Source of the DNA: Sphingomonas glacialis
Lineage (GTDB): Bacteria; Pseudomonadota; Alphaproteobacteria; Sphingomonadales; Sphingomonadaceae
Assembly: GCF_006439055.1 (NCBI RefSeq)
Contig: NZ_RCZC01000003.1
Coordinates: forward strand, 310,001 to 374,000
Length of the DNA stretch: 64,000 nucleotides
Direction: 5' to 3'
Shown piece after piece: positions 37,117 through 45,835 of the stretch (its first letter is position 1; the number at the start of each line of letters is the position of its first letter). A program made the translations under genes and the position numbers. A model generated the notes under the pieces. The model was not told the origin of the DNA, made no database searches, and was given only the letters and a program-made list of their open reading frames with translations.

Positions 37117-39099
37117 TTGATCGCCGAGGCAGGCCTTGCCGCCTTGTGGTTCGCCGCTGCGCTCGCGCTGTTGCAGCTCGTGCTGGCCGGATTGGGGGTC
37201 TGGCGCTCCACCCCCGTTCGCGCTGAGGCGACAGGTTCAGCTCGAAGCGATGAGGAAACCACGCTCACCGCCGACATCATCGCCTCGGTCCGACCGGTCG
37301 CGGTGGTGCAGGGCGTGCTCGCCTTGTTCGCGATGCTGCTGCTCATCACCGTGTTCGTGCGCAGCGACATGTCGGTGCTGCTCGTCGCCGAGAACAGCCA
37401 TTCCGACAAGCCGATGCTCTACAAGATCGCGGGCGCGTGGGGGAATCACGAGGGCTCGATGTTGCTCTGGGTGACGATCCTCGGCGTCGCCGGTGCTGCG
37501 GTGGCCATCCTCGAGCGCAGCCTCGCCAAGCCCACGCTGATCGCGACGCTCGGCGCGCAGGCGGCGATCGCGCTCGGCTTCTACGCCTTCCTGCTCTTTT
37601 CCTCGAACCCGTTCGCGCGGATCGATCCGGCGCCTGCCGATGGCAACGGACTCAACCCGCTGCTGCAGGACCCCGGCTTGGCGTTCCATCCGCCGACGCT
37701 CTATATCGGCTATGTCGGTATCTCGATCGCTTTCTCCTTCGCGGTCGGCGCGATGATCACGCGCGATGTCGGCCCGGCGTTCGCGCGCGCGATGCGGCCG
37801 TGGGTGCTCGGCGCGTGGATCTTCCTGACGCTCGGCATCACCGCCGGATCGTATTGGGCCTATTACGAGCTCGGCTGGGGCGGCTGGTGGTTCTGGGATC
37901 CGGTCGAGAATGCCTCGCTGATGCCGTGGCTCGCCGCGACCGCCTTGCTCCATTCGGTGAGCGTGCTGGCGACGCGCGACGGGTTGCGGGCGTGGACGCT
38001 GATGCTCGCGGTCGTCGCCTTCTCGATGTCGATGATCGGCACCTTCCTGGTGCGCTCGGGGATCCTCACCAGCGTTCACGCTTTCGCGGTCGATCCGACG
38101 CGCGGCTCGTTCATTCTTGCGCTGCTGGCGATCTATATCGGCGGCGCGCTGCTGCTGTTCGCGCTCCGCGTCGGCACGGTGAAGCAGGGCAATACCTTCG
38201 ATGCGGTCAGCCGCGAAGGCGCGCTGATCGTCAACAATCTGCTGCTCTCGGTGATCCTCGCGCTCGTTCTGCTGTTCACGCTCTATCCGATCGTCGCGGC
38301 GGGCTTCGGGACGCAATTGTCGATCGGCAAGCCGTTCTTCGACAAGTTCATCGGCCCGATCGCGCTCGCGCTCGGCGTGGTGATGGCGGTCGGGCCGATG
38401 GTGCGCTGGCGGCGAGACGATCCGGGCGTGGTGCTCGGGCGGATGACGGTGCCGGTTGCGATGACGGGCTTTGCGCTGGTCGCTCTGGTCGCGCTCGGCG
38501 GTGGGATCGCGTGGTTGCCGCTGTTCGGGCTCGCGCTCGCGATTGGCTTGGCGGTGGCGAGCGTGTTGCCGCTGTGGGGTCGCAATTGGCGCCGGACGCC
38601 GCTGTTCACCTACGGCATGGTCGTCGCGCATCTCGGCATTGCGGTGAGCCTTGCCGGCATGGCGTGCGACGCCGCCTTCACGCAGGAGACGCTCGTTGCG
38701 GTGCGCGTCGGCGAGCCGTATCGCGCCGGGCCGTTCACCGTCACGCTCGACGGGATCAAGCCGGTGGTCGGCCCCAATTGGTCGGCGCTCGAGGCACGGC
38801 TGAGCGCGCGGCGCGGGGCCGACGGCGCGGTCTTCTATCTCCGCCCGCAATCGCGCTTCTTCGCCAATCCGGTGACGGTGACGAGCGAGTCGGCGATCGC
38901 GACGCGCTGGGACGGGCAGCTTTACACCGTGCTCGGCGAGCCCGATGGCACCGGGCGTTGGCAGCTGCGGCTGTGGTGGAAGCCGTTCGTGACGCTGATC
39001 TGGTTCGGGGGCGCGCTCGTCGCCCTCGGCGGCGCGCTGTCGCTGCTCGGCCGCTTGCGGCGGGAGCGGCGCGTGCGGGTGCGCGAGGCGTACGCATGA
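37117..39099 (+). CDS. ccmF: Cytochrome c haem lyase core subunit CcmF
   Basis: 660 aa, about 15 membrane segments. Carries the WWD haem-binding domain WGGWWFWDPVENASLMPWL near residue 255 and the conserved HSDKPMLYKIAGAWGNHEGS. Ligates haem to apocytochromes with CcmH/I. TTG start at 37117 gives the family N-terminus MIAEAG. Residues about 30-49 (STPVRAEATGSARSDEE) look like a translated palindromic repeat inserted in a loop after the first helix. Confidence 0.95.
   Translation: MIAEAGLAALWFAAALALLQLVLAGLGVWRSTPVRAEATGSARSDEETTLTADIIASVRPVAVVQGVLALFAMLLLITVFVRSDMSVLLVAENSHSDKPMLYKIAGAWGNHEGSMLLWVTILGVAGAAVAILERSLAKPTLIATLGAQAAIALGFYAFLLFSSNPFARIDPAPADGNGLNPLLQDPGLAFHPPTLYIGYVGISIAFSFAVGAMITRDVGPAFARAMRPWVLGAWIFLTLGITAGSYWAYYELGWGGWWFWDPVENASLMPWLAATALLHSVSVLATRDGLRAWTLMLAVVAFSMSMIGTFLVRSGILTSVHAFAVDPTRGSFILALLAIYIGGALLLFALRVGTVKQGNTFDAVSREGALIVNNLLLSVILALVLLFTLYPIVAAGFGTQLSIGKPFFDKFIGPIALALGVVMAVGPMVRWRRDDPGVVLGRMTVPVAMTGFALVALVALGGGIAWLPLFGLALAIGLAVASVLPLWGRNWRRTPLFTYGMVVAHLGIAVSLAGMACDAAFTQETLVAVRVGEPYRAGPFTVTLDGIKPVVGPNWSALEARLSARRGADGAVFYLRPQSRFFANPVTVTSESAIATRWDGQLYTVLGEPDGTGRWQLRLWWKPFVTLIWFGGALVALGGALSLLGRLRRERRVRVREAYA
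37205..37262. repeat. Repeat-derived segment inside ccmF
   Basis: GTTCGCGCTGAGGCGACAGG followed by TTCAGCTCGAAGC resembles a degenerate copy of the TTCGCGC-GAGC-TGTCGAAG repeat seen in the GT2 gene; it encodes VRAEATGSARSDEE. Confidence 0.5.
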
Positions 39100-39623
39100 A
39101 GCGCTGGCTGATCTGGGTGCCGTTCGCCGTCGCGCTGGGCCTGCTCGCTCTGGTCGGCTGGGGGCTCTACAAGCCCGCCGACCGCACCGTGCGCTCTGCG
39201 TTGGTCGGACAGCCGCTCCCCAAATTCGCGCTCCCGCCGATCGTGCCGGGCAAGCCGGGCCTCGCCACCGCCGCCTTCGCCAAGGGCAAGCCGCGCTTGC
39301 TCAACGTCTTTGCCAGCTGGTGCATCCCGTGCATCGCCGAGGCGCCGCAATTGCTCGCGCTGAAGCAGGCTGGCGTCGAGATCGACGCGGTCGCGATCCG
39401 CGATACGCCCGCCGCGATCGCCGACTTCCTCGCGCGCAATGGCGATCCCTATGCCTCGATCGGCGACGACAAGACGAGTTCGGTCCAGCTCGCGCTCGGA
39501 TCGTCGGGCGTGCCCGAGACCTTCGTGATCGGCGGCGACGGGCGGATCGTGCTCCAGCATGTCGGCGACATCCGCGCCGACGAAGTGCCGGGGCTGATCG
39601 CAACGGTCCGGAACGCGCGGTGA
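39096..39623 (+). CDS. ccmG: Thiol:disulphide interchange protein CcmG/DsbE
   Basis: 175 aa membrane-anchored thioredoxin. Anchor helix at residues 4-22, active site WCIPC (Cys76, Cys79), later GVPETFVIGGDG with the cis-Pro. Reduces apocytochrome CxxCH cysteines before haem attachment. ATG overlaps the ccmF stop. Confidence 0.95.
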   Translation: MKRWLIWVPFAVALGLLALVGWGLYKPADRTVRSALVGQPLPKFALPPIVPGKPGLATAAFAKGKPRLLNVFASWCIPCIAEAPQLLALKQAGVEIDAVAIRDTPAAIADFLARNGDPYASIGDDKTSSVQLALGSSGVPETFVIGGDGRIVLQHVGDIRADEVPGLIATVRNAR

Positions 39624-40030
39624 CGCGGCTGCTAATCCTCCTCCTGTTCCTCGTCGGGGCGCCGGTTTGGGCGGACAGCAAGCTGCCGCCGGCGCCGCTC
39701 GCCAATGTCCAGCTCAAGGATCCGGCGCAGGAGCGGCAGGCGCAGACGCTGATGCTGACGCTGCGCTGCGTCGTCTGCCAGGGCCAGTCGATCGCCGACA
39801 GCAATGCCGAGATGGCGGGCGACATGCGCGCTTTGGTGCGCACGCGAATCGCTGCGGGGCAGAGCCCGGAGGCGATCCGCGCGTGGCTGATCGCGCGCTA
39901 CGGCGACTATGTCAGCTACGATCCGCCGCTGAGCGCGATCACCGCGCCGTTGTGGATCGCGCCGCTCGTCCTGCTCGCGCTCGGCGTTTGGTTCGCACGT
40001 GCGAGTTTCAAGCGGAGGCGGCGCGCGTGA
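39620..40030 (+). CDS. ccmH: Cytochrome c maturation protein CcmH
   Basis: 136 aa. Signal peptide (VTRLLILLLFLVGAPVWAD), redox motif LRCVVCQGQSIADSNA (Cys50, Cys53) and one C-terminal membrane helix (about 105-125). Holds the apocytochrome for CcmF. GTG start at 39620 overlaps the ccmG stop. This is the short CcmH; the TPR part is separate downstream. Confidence 0.94.
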   Translation: MTRLLILLLFLVGAPVWADSKLPPAPLANVQLKDPAQERQAQTLMLTLRCVVCQGQSIADSNAEMAGDMRALVRTRIAAGQSPEAIRAWLIARYGDYVSYDPPLSAITAPLWIAPLVLLALGVWFARASFKRRRRA

Positions 40031-40674
40031 ACCTGCTGATGCTCGTGCTGGTCGGTGTTGCGGCCGCAGGGCTGCTATGGGGGCTGGGGATCGGGCGCTC
40101 GCTCTGGACGATCGCGGGGGCGGCGCTGGTGCTCGGCGCGGCGGGCTTCGCGCTGCAGAGCGCGCGGCATCTGCCGGGCAAGCCGATCGCGGCCGATGTC
40201 ACGCCGATCACGGTCGATCCCGGCATGGTCGCGTTTCGCGAGGCGGTGTTCGCCCCGTCGCGCGTCGACAGCCTTGCGCTGGCCAGCGCCGATGCGCGGC
40301 TGCAGGCGGGCGACGCGCATGCCGCGGCGGACGGATTGCGGCGCGAGATCGCGCTGCGCCCCGACGATGCGATGCTGTGGACCGGGCTCGGCTATGTCCT
40401 CGCGCTGCATGATAGCGCGGTGTCGCCTGCGGCAAAGTTCGCGTTCCGCCGTGCGGTCGCGCTCGCGCCGCGCAGCCCGGGGCCGGCGTTCTTCCTCGGC
40501 ATGGCCTATGTCGATGCCGGCGAGGTCGCGCAGGCCCGCCCCGCCTGGGCCTATGCGCTCGCCGCCACGCCGGCCGACGCGCCGTATCGCGACGACATCG
40601 CGCAGCGGCTCGAAGCGCTCGATCAGTTCGATCGGATGGCCGCCGCGCAGCGCCGCGCTTCCGGTACGCCTTAA
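40027..40674 (+). CDS. ccmI: CcmI-like TPR membrane protein
   Basis: 215 aa. Two membrane helices at residues 3-40, then a TPR-rich periplasmic domain (SLALASADARLQAGDAHAAA; ALRPDDAMLWTGLGYVLALHD; AFRRAVALAPRSPGPAFFLG). Position after ccmH and this layout fit CcmI/CycH, the apocytochrome chaperone, though it is shorter than Rhodobacter CcmI (about 400 aa). GTG overlaps the ccmH stop; its end overlaps the convergent DUF2189 gene by 4 bp. Confidence 0.8.
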   Translation: MNLLMLVLVGVAAAGLLWGLGIGRSLWTIAGAALVLGAAGFALQSARHLPGKPIAADVTPITVDPGMVAFREAVFAPSRVDSLALASADARLQAGDAHAAADGLRREIALRPDDAMLWTGLGYVLALHDSAVSPAAKFAFRRAVALAPRSPGPAFFLGMAYVDAGEVAQARPAWAYALAATPADAPYRDDIAQRLEALDQFDRMAAAQRRASGTP

Positions 40675-41468
40675 CGCACCACCAGCCGCGTATAGAGGTG
40701 CCAGGTCGCATAGCCGAGCCAGGGCAGCACCACCGCCAGACCGATCGCCGCTGGGATCATGCCTAACGCGAGCAGGCCTGCGACGCGGACGCCCCAGCCG
40801 AGCGCCTCGCGCGGATTTTTGCGCACCGCCCCGAGCGAGGTGCGCACCGCGGTCATCGCATCGACCGGCTGGTCGACCACCATCGGAAAGGCGACGATCG
40901 CGACGACGAGCGTCACCACTGCAAAGCCGCCGCCCGCGAGATTGCCGAGCACGATGAGCTCCCAGCCCTCGGGCGTGGTGAACAGCCGTTCGAGCACGTC
41001 GCCCGGCTGCATCGCCGCGGCCGCGCCGAAGGTCGCATCATAGATCGCGTAGGCGACGCCCAGCCAGGCGACGAACAGCACCGCGATGCCGAGCGTCAGC
41101 AGCGCGAGCGGCCAGCGGCTGCGGCCGTTGAGCGGATCGAGGAAGTGCCACCAGCTCGAGTCGCGGCCCTCTTCGCGCCGCCGCGCGAGTTCGTAAAAGC
41201 CCGAGGCGACCGCCGGCCCGGCGATCGACAGCCCGGCTACGAGCGGGAAGAGAAGCGGGAGGAGCGGCGCATTGAAGGCGAGCGCGACCGCGACGAAGCA
41301 GATGACGGGATAGAGCAGCCCCAGAAAGATCAGATCGCCGCGCTTTTCGGTAAAGTCCTTCCACCCCTCGCTAAGCGCCCAGGTCAAGTCGGCAGTCCCG
41401 ATTCGTCGGATCTCTGGCAGATCAGCGGCGTGTGCGGGCGTGGCGGTTGCGTGTAGGGTGGCGGTCAT
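40671..41468 (-). CDS. DUF2189 family membrane protein
   Basis: 265 aa with about six membrane segments. DUF2189 features: ALSEGWKDFTEKRGDLIFLGLLYPV and a middle PAVASGFYELARRREEG; the C-terminal half repeats a transmembrane pair (AFPMVVDQPVDAMTAVRTSL). Function unknown. The leader between it and tspO holds an 8-bp hairpin stem (AGGCGTAC/GTACGCCT, 41,486-41,525) and a strong AGGAAGAGG ribosome site. Same strand as tspO, 105 bp downstream of it. Confidence 0.82.
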   Translation of the reverse strand: MTATLHATATPAHAADLPEIRRIGTADLTWALSEGWKDFTEKRGDLIFLGLLYPVICFVAVALAFNAPLLPLLFPLVAGLSIAGPAVASGFYELARRREEGRDSSWWHFLDPLNGRSRWPLALLTLGIAVLFVAWLGVAYAIYDATFGAAAAMQPGDVLERLFTTPEGWELIVLGNLAGGGFAVVTLVVAIVAFPMVVDQPVDAMTAVRTSLGAVRKNPREALGWGVRVAGLLALGMIPAAIGLAVVLPWLGYATWHLYTRLVVR

Positions 41469-41573
41469 CGGTCGATCCTCTTCCTAGGCGTACTTTCCTT
41501 TGTCTTGGAGACTTGGTGTACGCCTTTTGGCGAGTGCCGACAATGTTAGCGAAAAGGGGGCAGCCGAAACGCC

Positions 41574-42041
41574 TCAGCCGAACGGCCTGTTCAGCTGCAC
41601 GATCGTGCGGTTGAGCACCGCGGCAAAGCTGACCCACAGGAAATAGGGGACGATCAGCGCCGCGGCGAAATGTGAGATCGGCCACAGCCCGACCAGCAGG
41701 GCGACGAGCGAGCCCCACAGGAAGACGACTTCGACCAGCGCCCAATCGGGCCGCCGCATCGCGAAGAACAGCGGGCTCCAGGCGAAATGGCAGGCGGCGT
41801 TGACCGCGAACAGGATGAGCACCGTGTGCCGCGCCGCTGCATCGGGCGCGGCGGTCCAGGCGATCGCCGCCGACCAGGCGGCGAGGCCGAGCAGGATCGT
41901 CCACGCGGGGCCGAACGCCCAGCCGGGCGGCTGCCACCACGGCTTGCGCAGCGCCTTGTACCACGAGCCGATCGGCGTCGCGAGACCACCCGCCACGAGC
42001 AGCACGGCGGCGCATCCGCCCGAGACGATCAGCGGGCTCAT
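41574..42041 (-). CDS. tspO: TspO/MBR-family tryptophan-rich sensory protein
   Basis: 155 aa, five membrane segments. Family motifs: GSWYKALRKPWWQPPGWAFGPAWTILL, FAVNAACHFAWSPLFFAMRRPDWALVEV and PYFLWVSFAAVLN. In Rhodobacter TspO tunes pigment gene expression with oxygen, probably by tetrapyrrole handling. Its divergence from bchI across a PpsR-type palindrome supports the same link here. Confidence 0.93.
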   Translation of the reverse strand: MSPLIVSGGCAAVLLVAGGLATPIGSWYKALRKPWWQPPGWAFGPAWTILLGLAAWSAAIAWTAAPDAAARHTVLILFAVNAACHFAWSPLFFAMRRPDWALVEVVFLWGSLVALLVGLWPISHFAAALIVPYFLWVSFAAVLNRTIVQLNRPFG

Positions 42042-42084
42042 GCGCTGCGCTCGATCACATTTCGACGACTGTCCACTTGCCGAG

Positions 42085-42102
42085 TGTCAAGCGCGTGGTA
42101 CA
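42085..42102. promoter_or_regulatory. PpsR/CrtJ-type box between tspO and bchI
   Basis: TGT-CAAGCGCGTGGT-ACA fits TGT-N12-ACA exactly, ending 8 bp before the bchI ATG and 43 bp before tspO. PpsR/CrtJ represses photosynthesis genes under oxygen. Confidence 0.75.
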
Positions 42103-42110
42103 CTGCGGCA

Positions 42111-43091
42111 ATGGGCATGGCTTTTCCCTTTTCGGCGATCGTCGGCCAGGACGAGATGAAACTGGCGCTGCTATTGGCCGCGATCGATGCGCGGATCGGC
42201 GGGGTGATGGTATTCGGCGATCGCGGCACCGGCAAGTCAACCGCAGTGCGCGCGCTTGCCGCCTTGCTGCCACCAATGCCTGCCGCCCTTGCCGGGTTTC
42301 ATCCCGAGGGCGCAGCCCCGCCCGATCGCAAGGCGACCGTGCCCGTCCCTTTCGTCGATCTGCCGCTCGGCGCGACCGAGGACCGCGTGGTCGGCGCGCT
42401 CGATCTCGAGCGCGCGCTGGGGGCCGGGGTCAAGGCGTTCGAGCCGGGGCTGCTCGCGCGCGCCAATGGCGGCTTTCTGTATATCGACGAGATCAACCTG
42501 CTCGAGGATCATATCGTCGACCTGCTGCTCGACGTCGCGGCGTCGGGCGAGAATGTCGTCGAGCGCGAGGGGCTGTCGGTGCGGCATCCGGCGCGCTTCG
42601 TGCTGGTCGGCAGCGGCAATCCCGAAGAGGGCGAACTGCGCCCGCAATTGCTCGACCGTTTCGGCCTGTCGGTCGAGGTGCGCACGCCGCAGGACCTCGC
42701 CGCGCGGATCGAGATCCTCAAGCGCTGCGACGCGTTCGAGCGCACGCCGGCGGAATTTGCCGAAACGTGGCGCGCGGCGGAGAAGAAGACGCTGCGACGC
42801 CTCGCGCGCGCGCGGGCTGGCGTAGCGCAGGTGACGGTGCCCGATGCGATCCTGGCGCGCGCCGCGCGGCTGTGCATGGCGGTCGGCGCGGATGGTTTGC
42901 GCGGCGAGCTGACGCTGATGCGCGCGGCGCGGGCGCTGGCGGCGCTCGATGGCGAGGTCGTCGTCGGCCCGGCGCAGCTTGCGCGTGTTGCGCCGCTCGC
43001 GCTGCGGCACCGGTTGCGGCGCGGCGTGCTCGACGAGACGGGCTCGACGGTGCGGATCGAACGCGCGCTGGACGAACTGGCGGCGGCGTGA
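42111..43091 (+). CDS. bchI: Magnesium chelatase ATPase subunit I
   Basis: 326 aa AAA+ ATPase that drives Mg2+ insertion into protoporphyrin IX with BchD and BchH. Walker A GDRGTGKS at residues 36-43; Walker B FLYIDEINLLEDHIVDLLLDVAASG; sensor GSGNPEEGELRPQLLDRFGL. ATG 42111 chosen (42117 also in frame). The downstream bchD start overlaps its stop (GTGA). Confidence 0.97.
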   Translation: MGMAFPFSAIVGQDEMKLALLLAAIDARIGGVMVFGDRGTGKSTAVRALAALLPPMPAALAGFHPEGAAPPDRKATVPVPFVDLPLGATEDRVVGALDLERALGAGVKAFEPGLLARANGGFLYIDEINLLEDHIVDLLLDVAASGENVVEREGLSVRHPARFVLVGSGNPEEGELRPQLLDRFGLSVEVRTPQDLAARIEILKRCDAFERTPAEFAETWRAAEKKTLRRLARARAGVAQVTVPDAILARAARLCMAVGADGLRGELTLMRAARALAALDGEVVVGPAQLARVAPLALRHRLRRGVLDETGSTVRIERALDELAAA

Positions 43092-44785
43092 GCGCGGCCC
43101 CCTCGCTGCGAGACCACGCCGCGCCGCTCGACGATGCGATCCTTGCGGCGCGGCTGTGTGCGATCGATCCGGTCGGGTTGGGCGGGATGATCCTGCGCGG
43201 CGGCGGAGACTTGCGCGACCGCGTCCTTGCGGCGTTGCACGGCGCGTTGCCGCCGGGCGCGCCGCTGCGGCGGATACCGGCGCATGTCGATGACGATGCG
43301 CTGCTCGGCGGGCTCGATCTCGGCGCGACGCTGGCGCTCGGGCGACCGGTGCGGCAGCAGGGCGTGCTCGCCGCCGCGGATGGCGGGATCGTCGTGCTGC
43401 CGATGGCGGAGCGAATCGCCGAGGCGACCGCGGCGCGGATGACCGCCGTGCTCGACGCGCGCGCGATCGACGCCGTGCCGGTGCGGGTGGCGGTGGTCGC
43501 ATTCGACGACGGGGTGGAGGACGAAGCGCCGCCACAGGCCCTGGTCGAGCGCCTGGCGTTTCGGATCGATCTTTCCGAGTGCCGCGGGCCGATCTCCTCC
43601 GATCCACCCGCTGCCGAACCGAATGTGGACAGCAGCGACGCGCAACCGCTCGATCCGATCGCGATCCTTGCCGCGGCAGCGGCGGCGCTGGGGGTCGATT
43701 CGGCGCGCGCGCCGCTCTTTGCGCTGCGCGCCGCGCGCGCATCGGCGGCCTTGGCCGGGCGCAGCGCGCCGGACGCGCAGGATGTAGGTGTCGCGGTCCG
43801 GCTCGTGCTGGGTCCGCGCGCGACGCGTTTTCCGCCGCCGCCACAGGAGGAAGAGGCGGCCGACACGCCGCCGCCGCCGCCCGAAACCGAGTCGGGCGAG
43901 GAAGAACGCGGCGCGCCCGAACCGCCCGAAGACGTGGTGTTGGCGGCCGCCCTCGCCGCGCTCCCGCGCGACGTGCTCGAACGACTCGCCGCGGGGGGCG
44001 GACGGCACGGTGCGAACCGCGCGCGCGGAACGGGCGAGCGGCGCAAGTCGCCACTCCGCGGTCGCCCGCTCGGCGCGCGGGCCGGGATCCCGCGCGGCGG
44101 CTTGCGGCTCAGCCTGATCGACACGCTGCGCGCCGCCGCGCCGTGGCAGAAACTGCGTGAACGCGGTGTCGGCGCGATCCGGATCCGCCGCGATGATCTG
44201 CGCATCCGCCGCTTCGAGACGCGTGCGGAAACGGTGACGATCTTTGCGGTCGATGCCTCGGGCTCGGCGGCGGCGGCGCGGTTGGCGGAGGCGAAGGGCG
44301 CGGTCGAGCTGCTGCTCGCACAAGCCTATGTGAAGCGCGCGCAGGTCGCGTTGGTGGCGTTTCGCGGAGTCGGGGCGGAGGTCTTGCTACCGCCGACGCG
44401 CTCGCTGACCCGCGCCAGGCGGGCGCTGGCCGATCTGCCGGGTGGGGGCGGAACGCCGCTTGCCACAGGGCTCGACGCGGCGCGCACGCTTGCCGAGGCG
44501 GCACGCGCACGGGGACGCACGCCGTTCCTCGTCGTCTTGACCGACGGGCGCGGCAATATCGCCGCGGATGGTAGCGCAGTGCGCGAGAGTGCCGAGCGCG
44601 ATGCCGAGGATGCCGCCCGCGCGATCGGGCAAGCGGGAATCGGCGCAGTGTTCCTCGATACCGCGGCACGCCCCCGCCCCGAGGGGGCGCGGCTCGCGCT
44701 AGCGATGGGTGCGCGCTATTTGCCGCTGCCGCGCGCCGATGCCGCCGCGATGCATCGCGTGGTCGTCGCCGCGCAGGCGGCATGA
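43088..44785 (+). CDS. bchD: Magnesium chelatase subunit D
   Basis: 565 aa. Inactive AAA+-like N-terminal half (DAILAARLCAIDPVGLGGMI; GGLDLGATLALGRPV), an acidic proline-rich linker (about residues 255-285, runs of P and E), and a C-terminal von Willebrand A domain with MIDAS motif DASGS at 389-393 and TDGRGN. Platform for BchI in Mg insertion. GTG start at 43088. Confidence 0.96.
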   Translation: MSAAPSLRDHAAPLDDAILAARLCAIDPVGLGGMILRGGGDLRDRVLAALHGALPPGAPLRRIPAHVDDDALLGGLDLGATLALGRPVRQQGVLAAADGGIVVLPMAERIAEATAARMTAVLDARAIDAVPVRVAVVAFDDGVEDEAPPQALVERLAFRIDLSECRGPISSDPPAAEPNVDSSDAQPLDPIAILAAAAAALGVDSARAPLFALRAARASAALAGRSAPDAQDVGVAVRLVLGPRATRFPPPPQEEEAADTPPPPPETESGEEERGAPEPPEDVVLAAALAALPRDVLERLAAGGGRHGANRARGTGERRKSPLRGRPLGARAGIPRGGLRLSLIDTLRAAAPWQKLRERGVGAIRIRRDDLRIRRFETRAETVTIFAVDASGSAAAARLAEAKGAVELLLAQAYVKRAQVALVAFRGVGAEVLLPPTRSLTRARRALADLPGGGGTPLATGLDAARTLAEAARARGRTPFLVVLTDGRGNIAADGSAVRESAERDAEDAARAIGQAGIGAVFLDTAARPRPEGARLALAMGARYLPLPRADAAAMHRVVVAAQAA

Positions 44786-45654
44786 GCCGCGCGCGCTGGG
44801 AGGTCGAGGGGCGCGACTGGCCCAATCACGCCGCGAGTCGGTTCGTCGATACCGCGCGCATTCGCTGGCATGTTCAGGTGATGGGCGCAGGGCCGGCGCT
44901 GCTGCTGCTCCACGGCACGGGGGCTGCGACGCACAGCTGGCGGGATCTCGCACCGCTGCTGGCGGAAAGCTTCACCGTCGTGGCGCCCGATCTGCCGGGG
45001 CATGGCTTCACCACCGGGCGCCCGGTCGGCGGGCTGGCGATGCCCGCGATGGCGCGGGCGGTGGGCGAGCTGCTCGGCGCGCTCGGGCTCACGCCCGATT
45101 TGGTGGTGGGCCATTCCGCCGGCGCGGCGATCGGGGCGCGGCTGGTGCTCGATGGCGGCGCGAATCCGGCGCGGCTGGTCGGGCTCAATCCCGCGCTGAT
45201 GCCGTTTCCCGGGCTTGCCGCAGCGCTCTTCCCGACGCTTGCGCGGATGCTGTTCGTCAATCCGTTCGCGCCGCATCTCGTCGCCGGGCTCGCGCGCGGA
45301 CCGGGCGATGCGGCGCGCTATCTCGAGCGGGCGACGGGCTCGACGATCGATGCGCGCGGGGTGGGCTTGTATCGGCGGCTGTTCTCGACGTCGGACCATG
45401 TCGCAGGTGCGATCACGATGATGGCGGATTGGGATCTCGAGTCGCTCGCGCGCGATCTGCCGCGCGTCCGCGTGCCGACCCTGCTCGTCCACGGTTCGGC
45501 CGATTCGGCGATCCCGCTGGCATCGGTCCGCCAGGCCGCGGCATTGCTGCCCGACAGCCGGCTCGAGGTGCTCGCGGGGCTCGGCCATCTCGCACACGAG
45601 GAACGTGCCGCCGATGTCGCCGCCTTGATTCGAGGGTTTGCGGATGCCGAATAG
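44782..45654 (+). CDS. bchO: BchO, alpha/beta-hydrolase of the Mg-chelatase operon
   Basis: 290 aa. Alpha/beta-hydrolase with LLLLHGTGAATHSWRD oxyanion region, nucleophile elbow VVGHSAGAA (Ser112) and HGSADSAIP/GLGHLAHEE for Asp and His. Invariably follows bchID in purple bacteria and is proposed to act in Mg-porphyrin steps, exact reaction not established. ATGA overlap with bchD. Confidence 0.93.
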   Translation: MSRARWEVEGRDWPNHAASRFVDTARIRWHVQVMGAGPALLLLHGTGAATHSWRDLAPLLAESFTVVAPDLPGHGFTTGRPVGGLAMPAMARAVGELLGALGLTPDLVVGHSAGAAIGARLVLDGGANPARLVGLNPALMPFPGLAAALFPTLARMLFVNPFAPHLVAGLARGPGDAARYLERATGSTIDARGVGLYRRLFSTSDHVAGAITMMADWDLESLARDLPRVRVPTLLVHGSADSAIPLASVRQAAALLPDSRLEVLAGLGHLAHEERAADVAALIRGFADAE

Positions 45655-45835
45655 CTATTTCGCGCTGCTCGACATGGCGATCGTCGGGGTGCCGACGATT
45701 CTCTTCGTGATCTGGCAGCTCGTCTCGATCAACCGCGAGATTGCGCGCGACAAAGCCAAGAAGGTGCCGCCGCCCGAAGAGTTACCAGAGCGCGCGGGGC
45801 ATCCGATAGGGGAGCATCGACTGGACGATCGGTGA
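45644..45835 (+). CDS. 63-aa single-pass membrane protein in the bchIDO operon
   Basis: Starts MPNSYFALLDMAIVGVPTILFVIWQLVSIN: a short lead and one membrane helix, then a basic-acidic tail (REIARDKAKKVPPPEELPE). ATG 45644 overlaps the last 11 bases of bchO and has GAGGG upstream. Its 3' end overlaps the 3' end of the convergent crtC gene by 54 bp. No family recognised. Placement suggests a small partner of BchO or Mg chelatase at the membrane; this is inference. Confidence 0.68.
   Translation: MPNSYFALLDMAIVGVPTILFVIWQLVSINREIARDKAKKVPPPEELPERAGHPIGEHRLDDR

Noticed and set aside
37237..38850. 537-aa open frame opposite ccmF
   Set aside because: Composition is almost entirely Arg, Glu, His and Asp; a shadow of the membrane-protein codons of ccmF.
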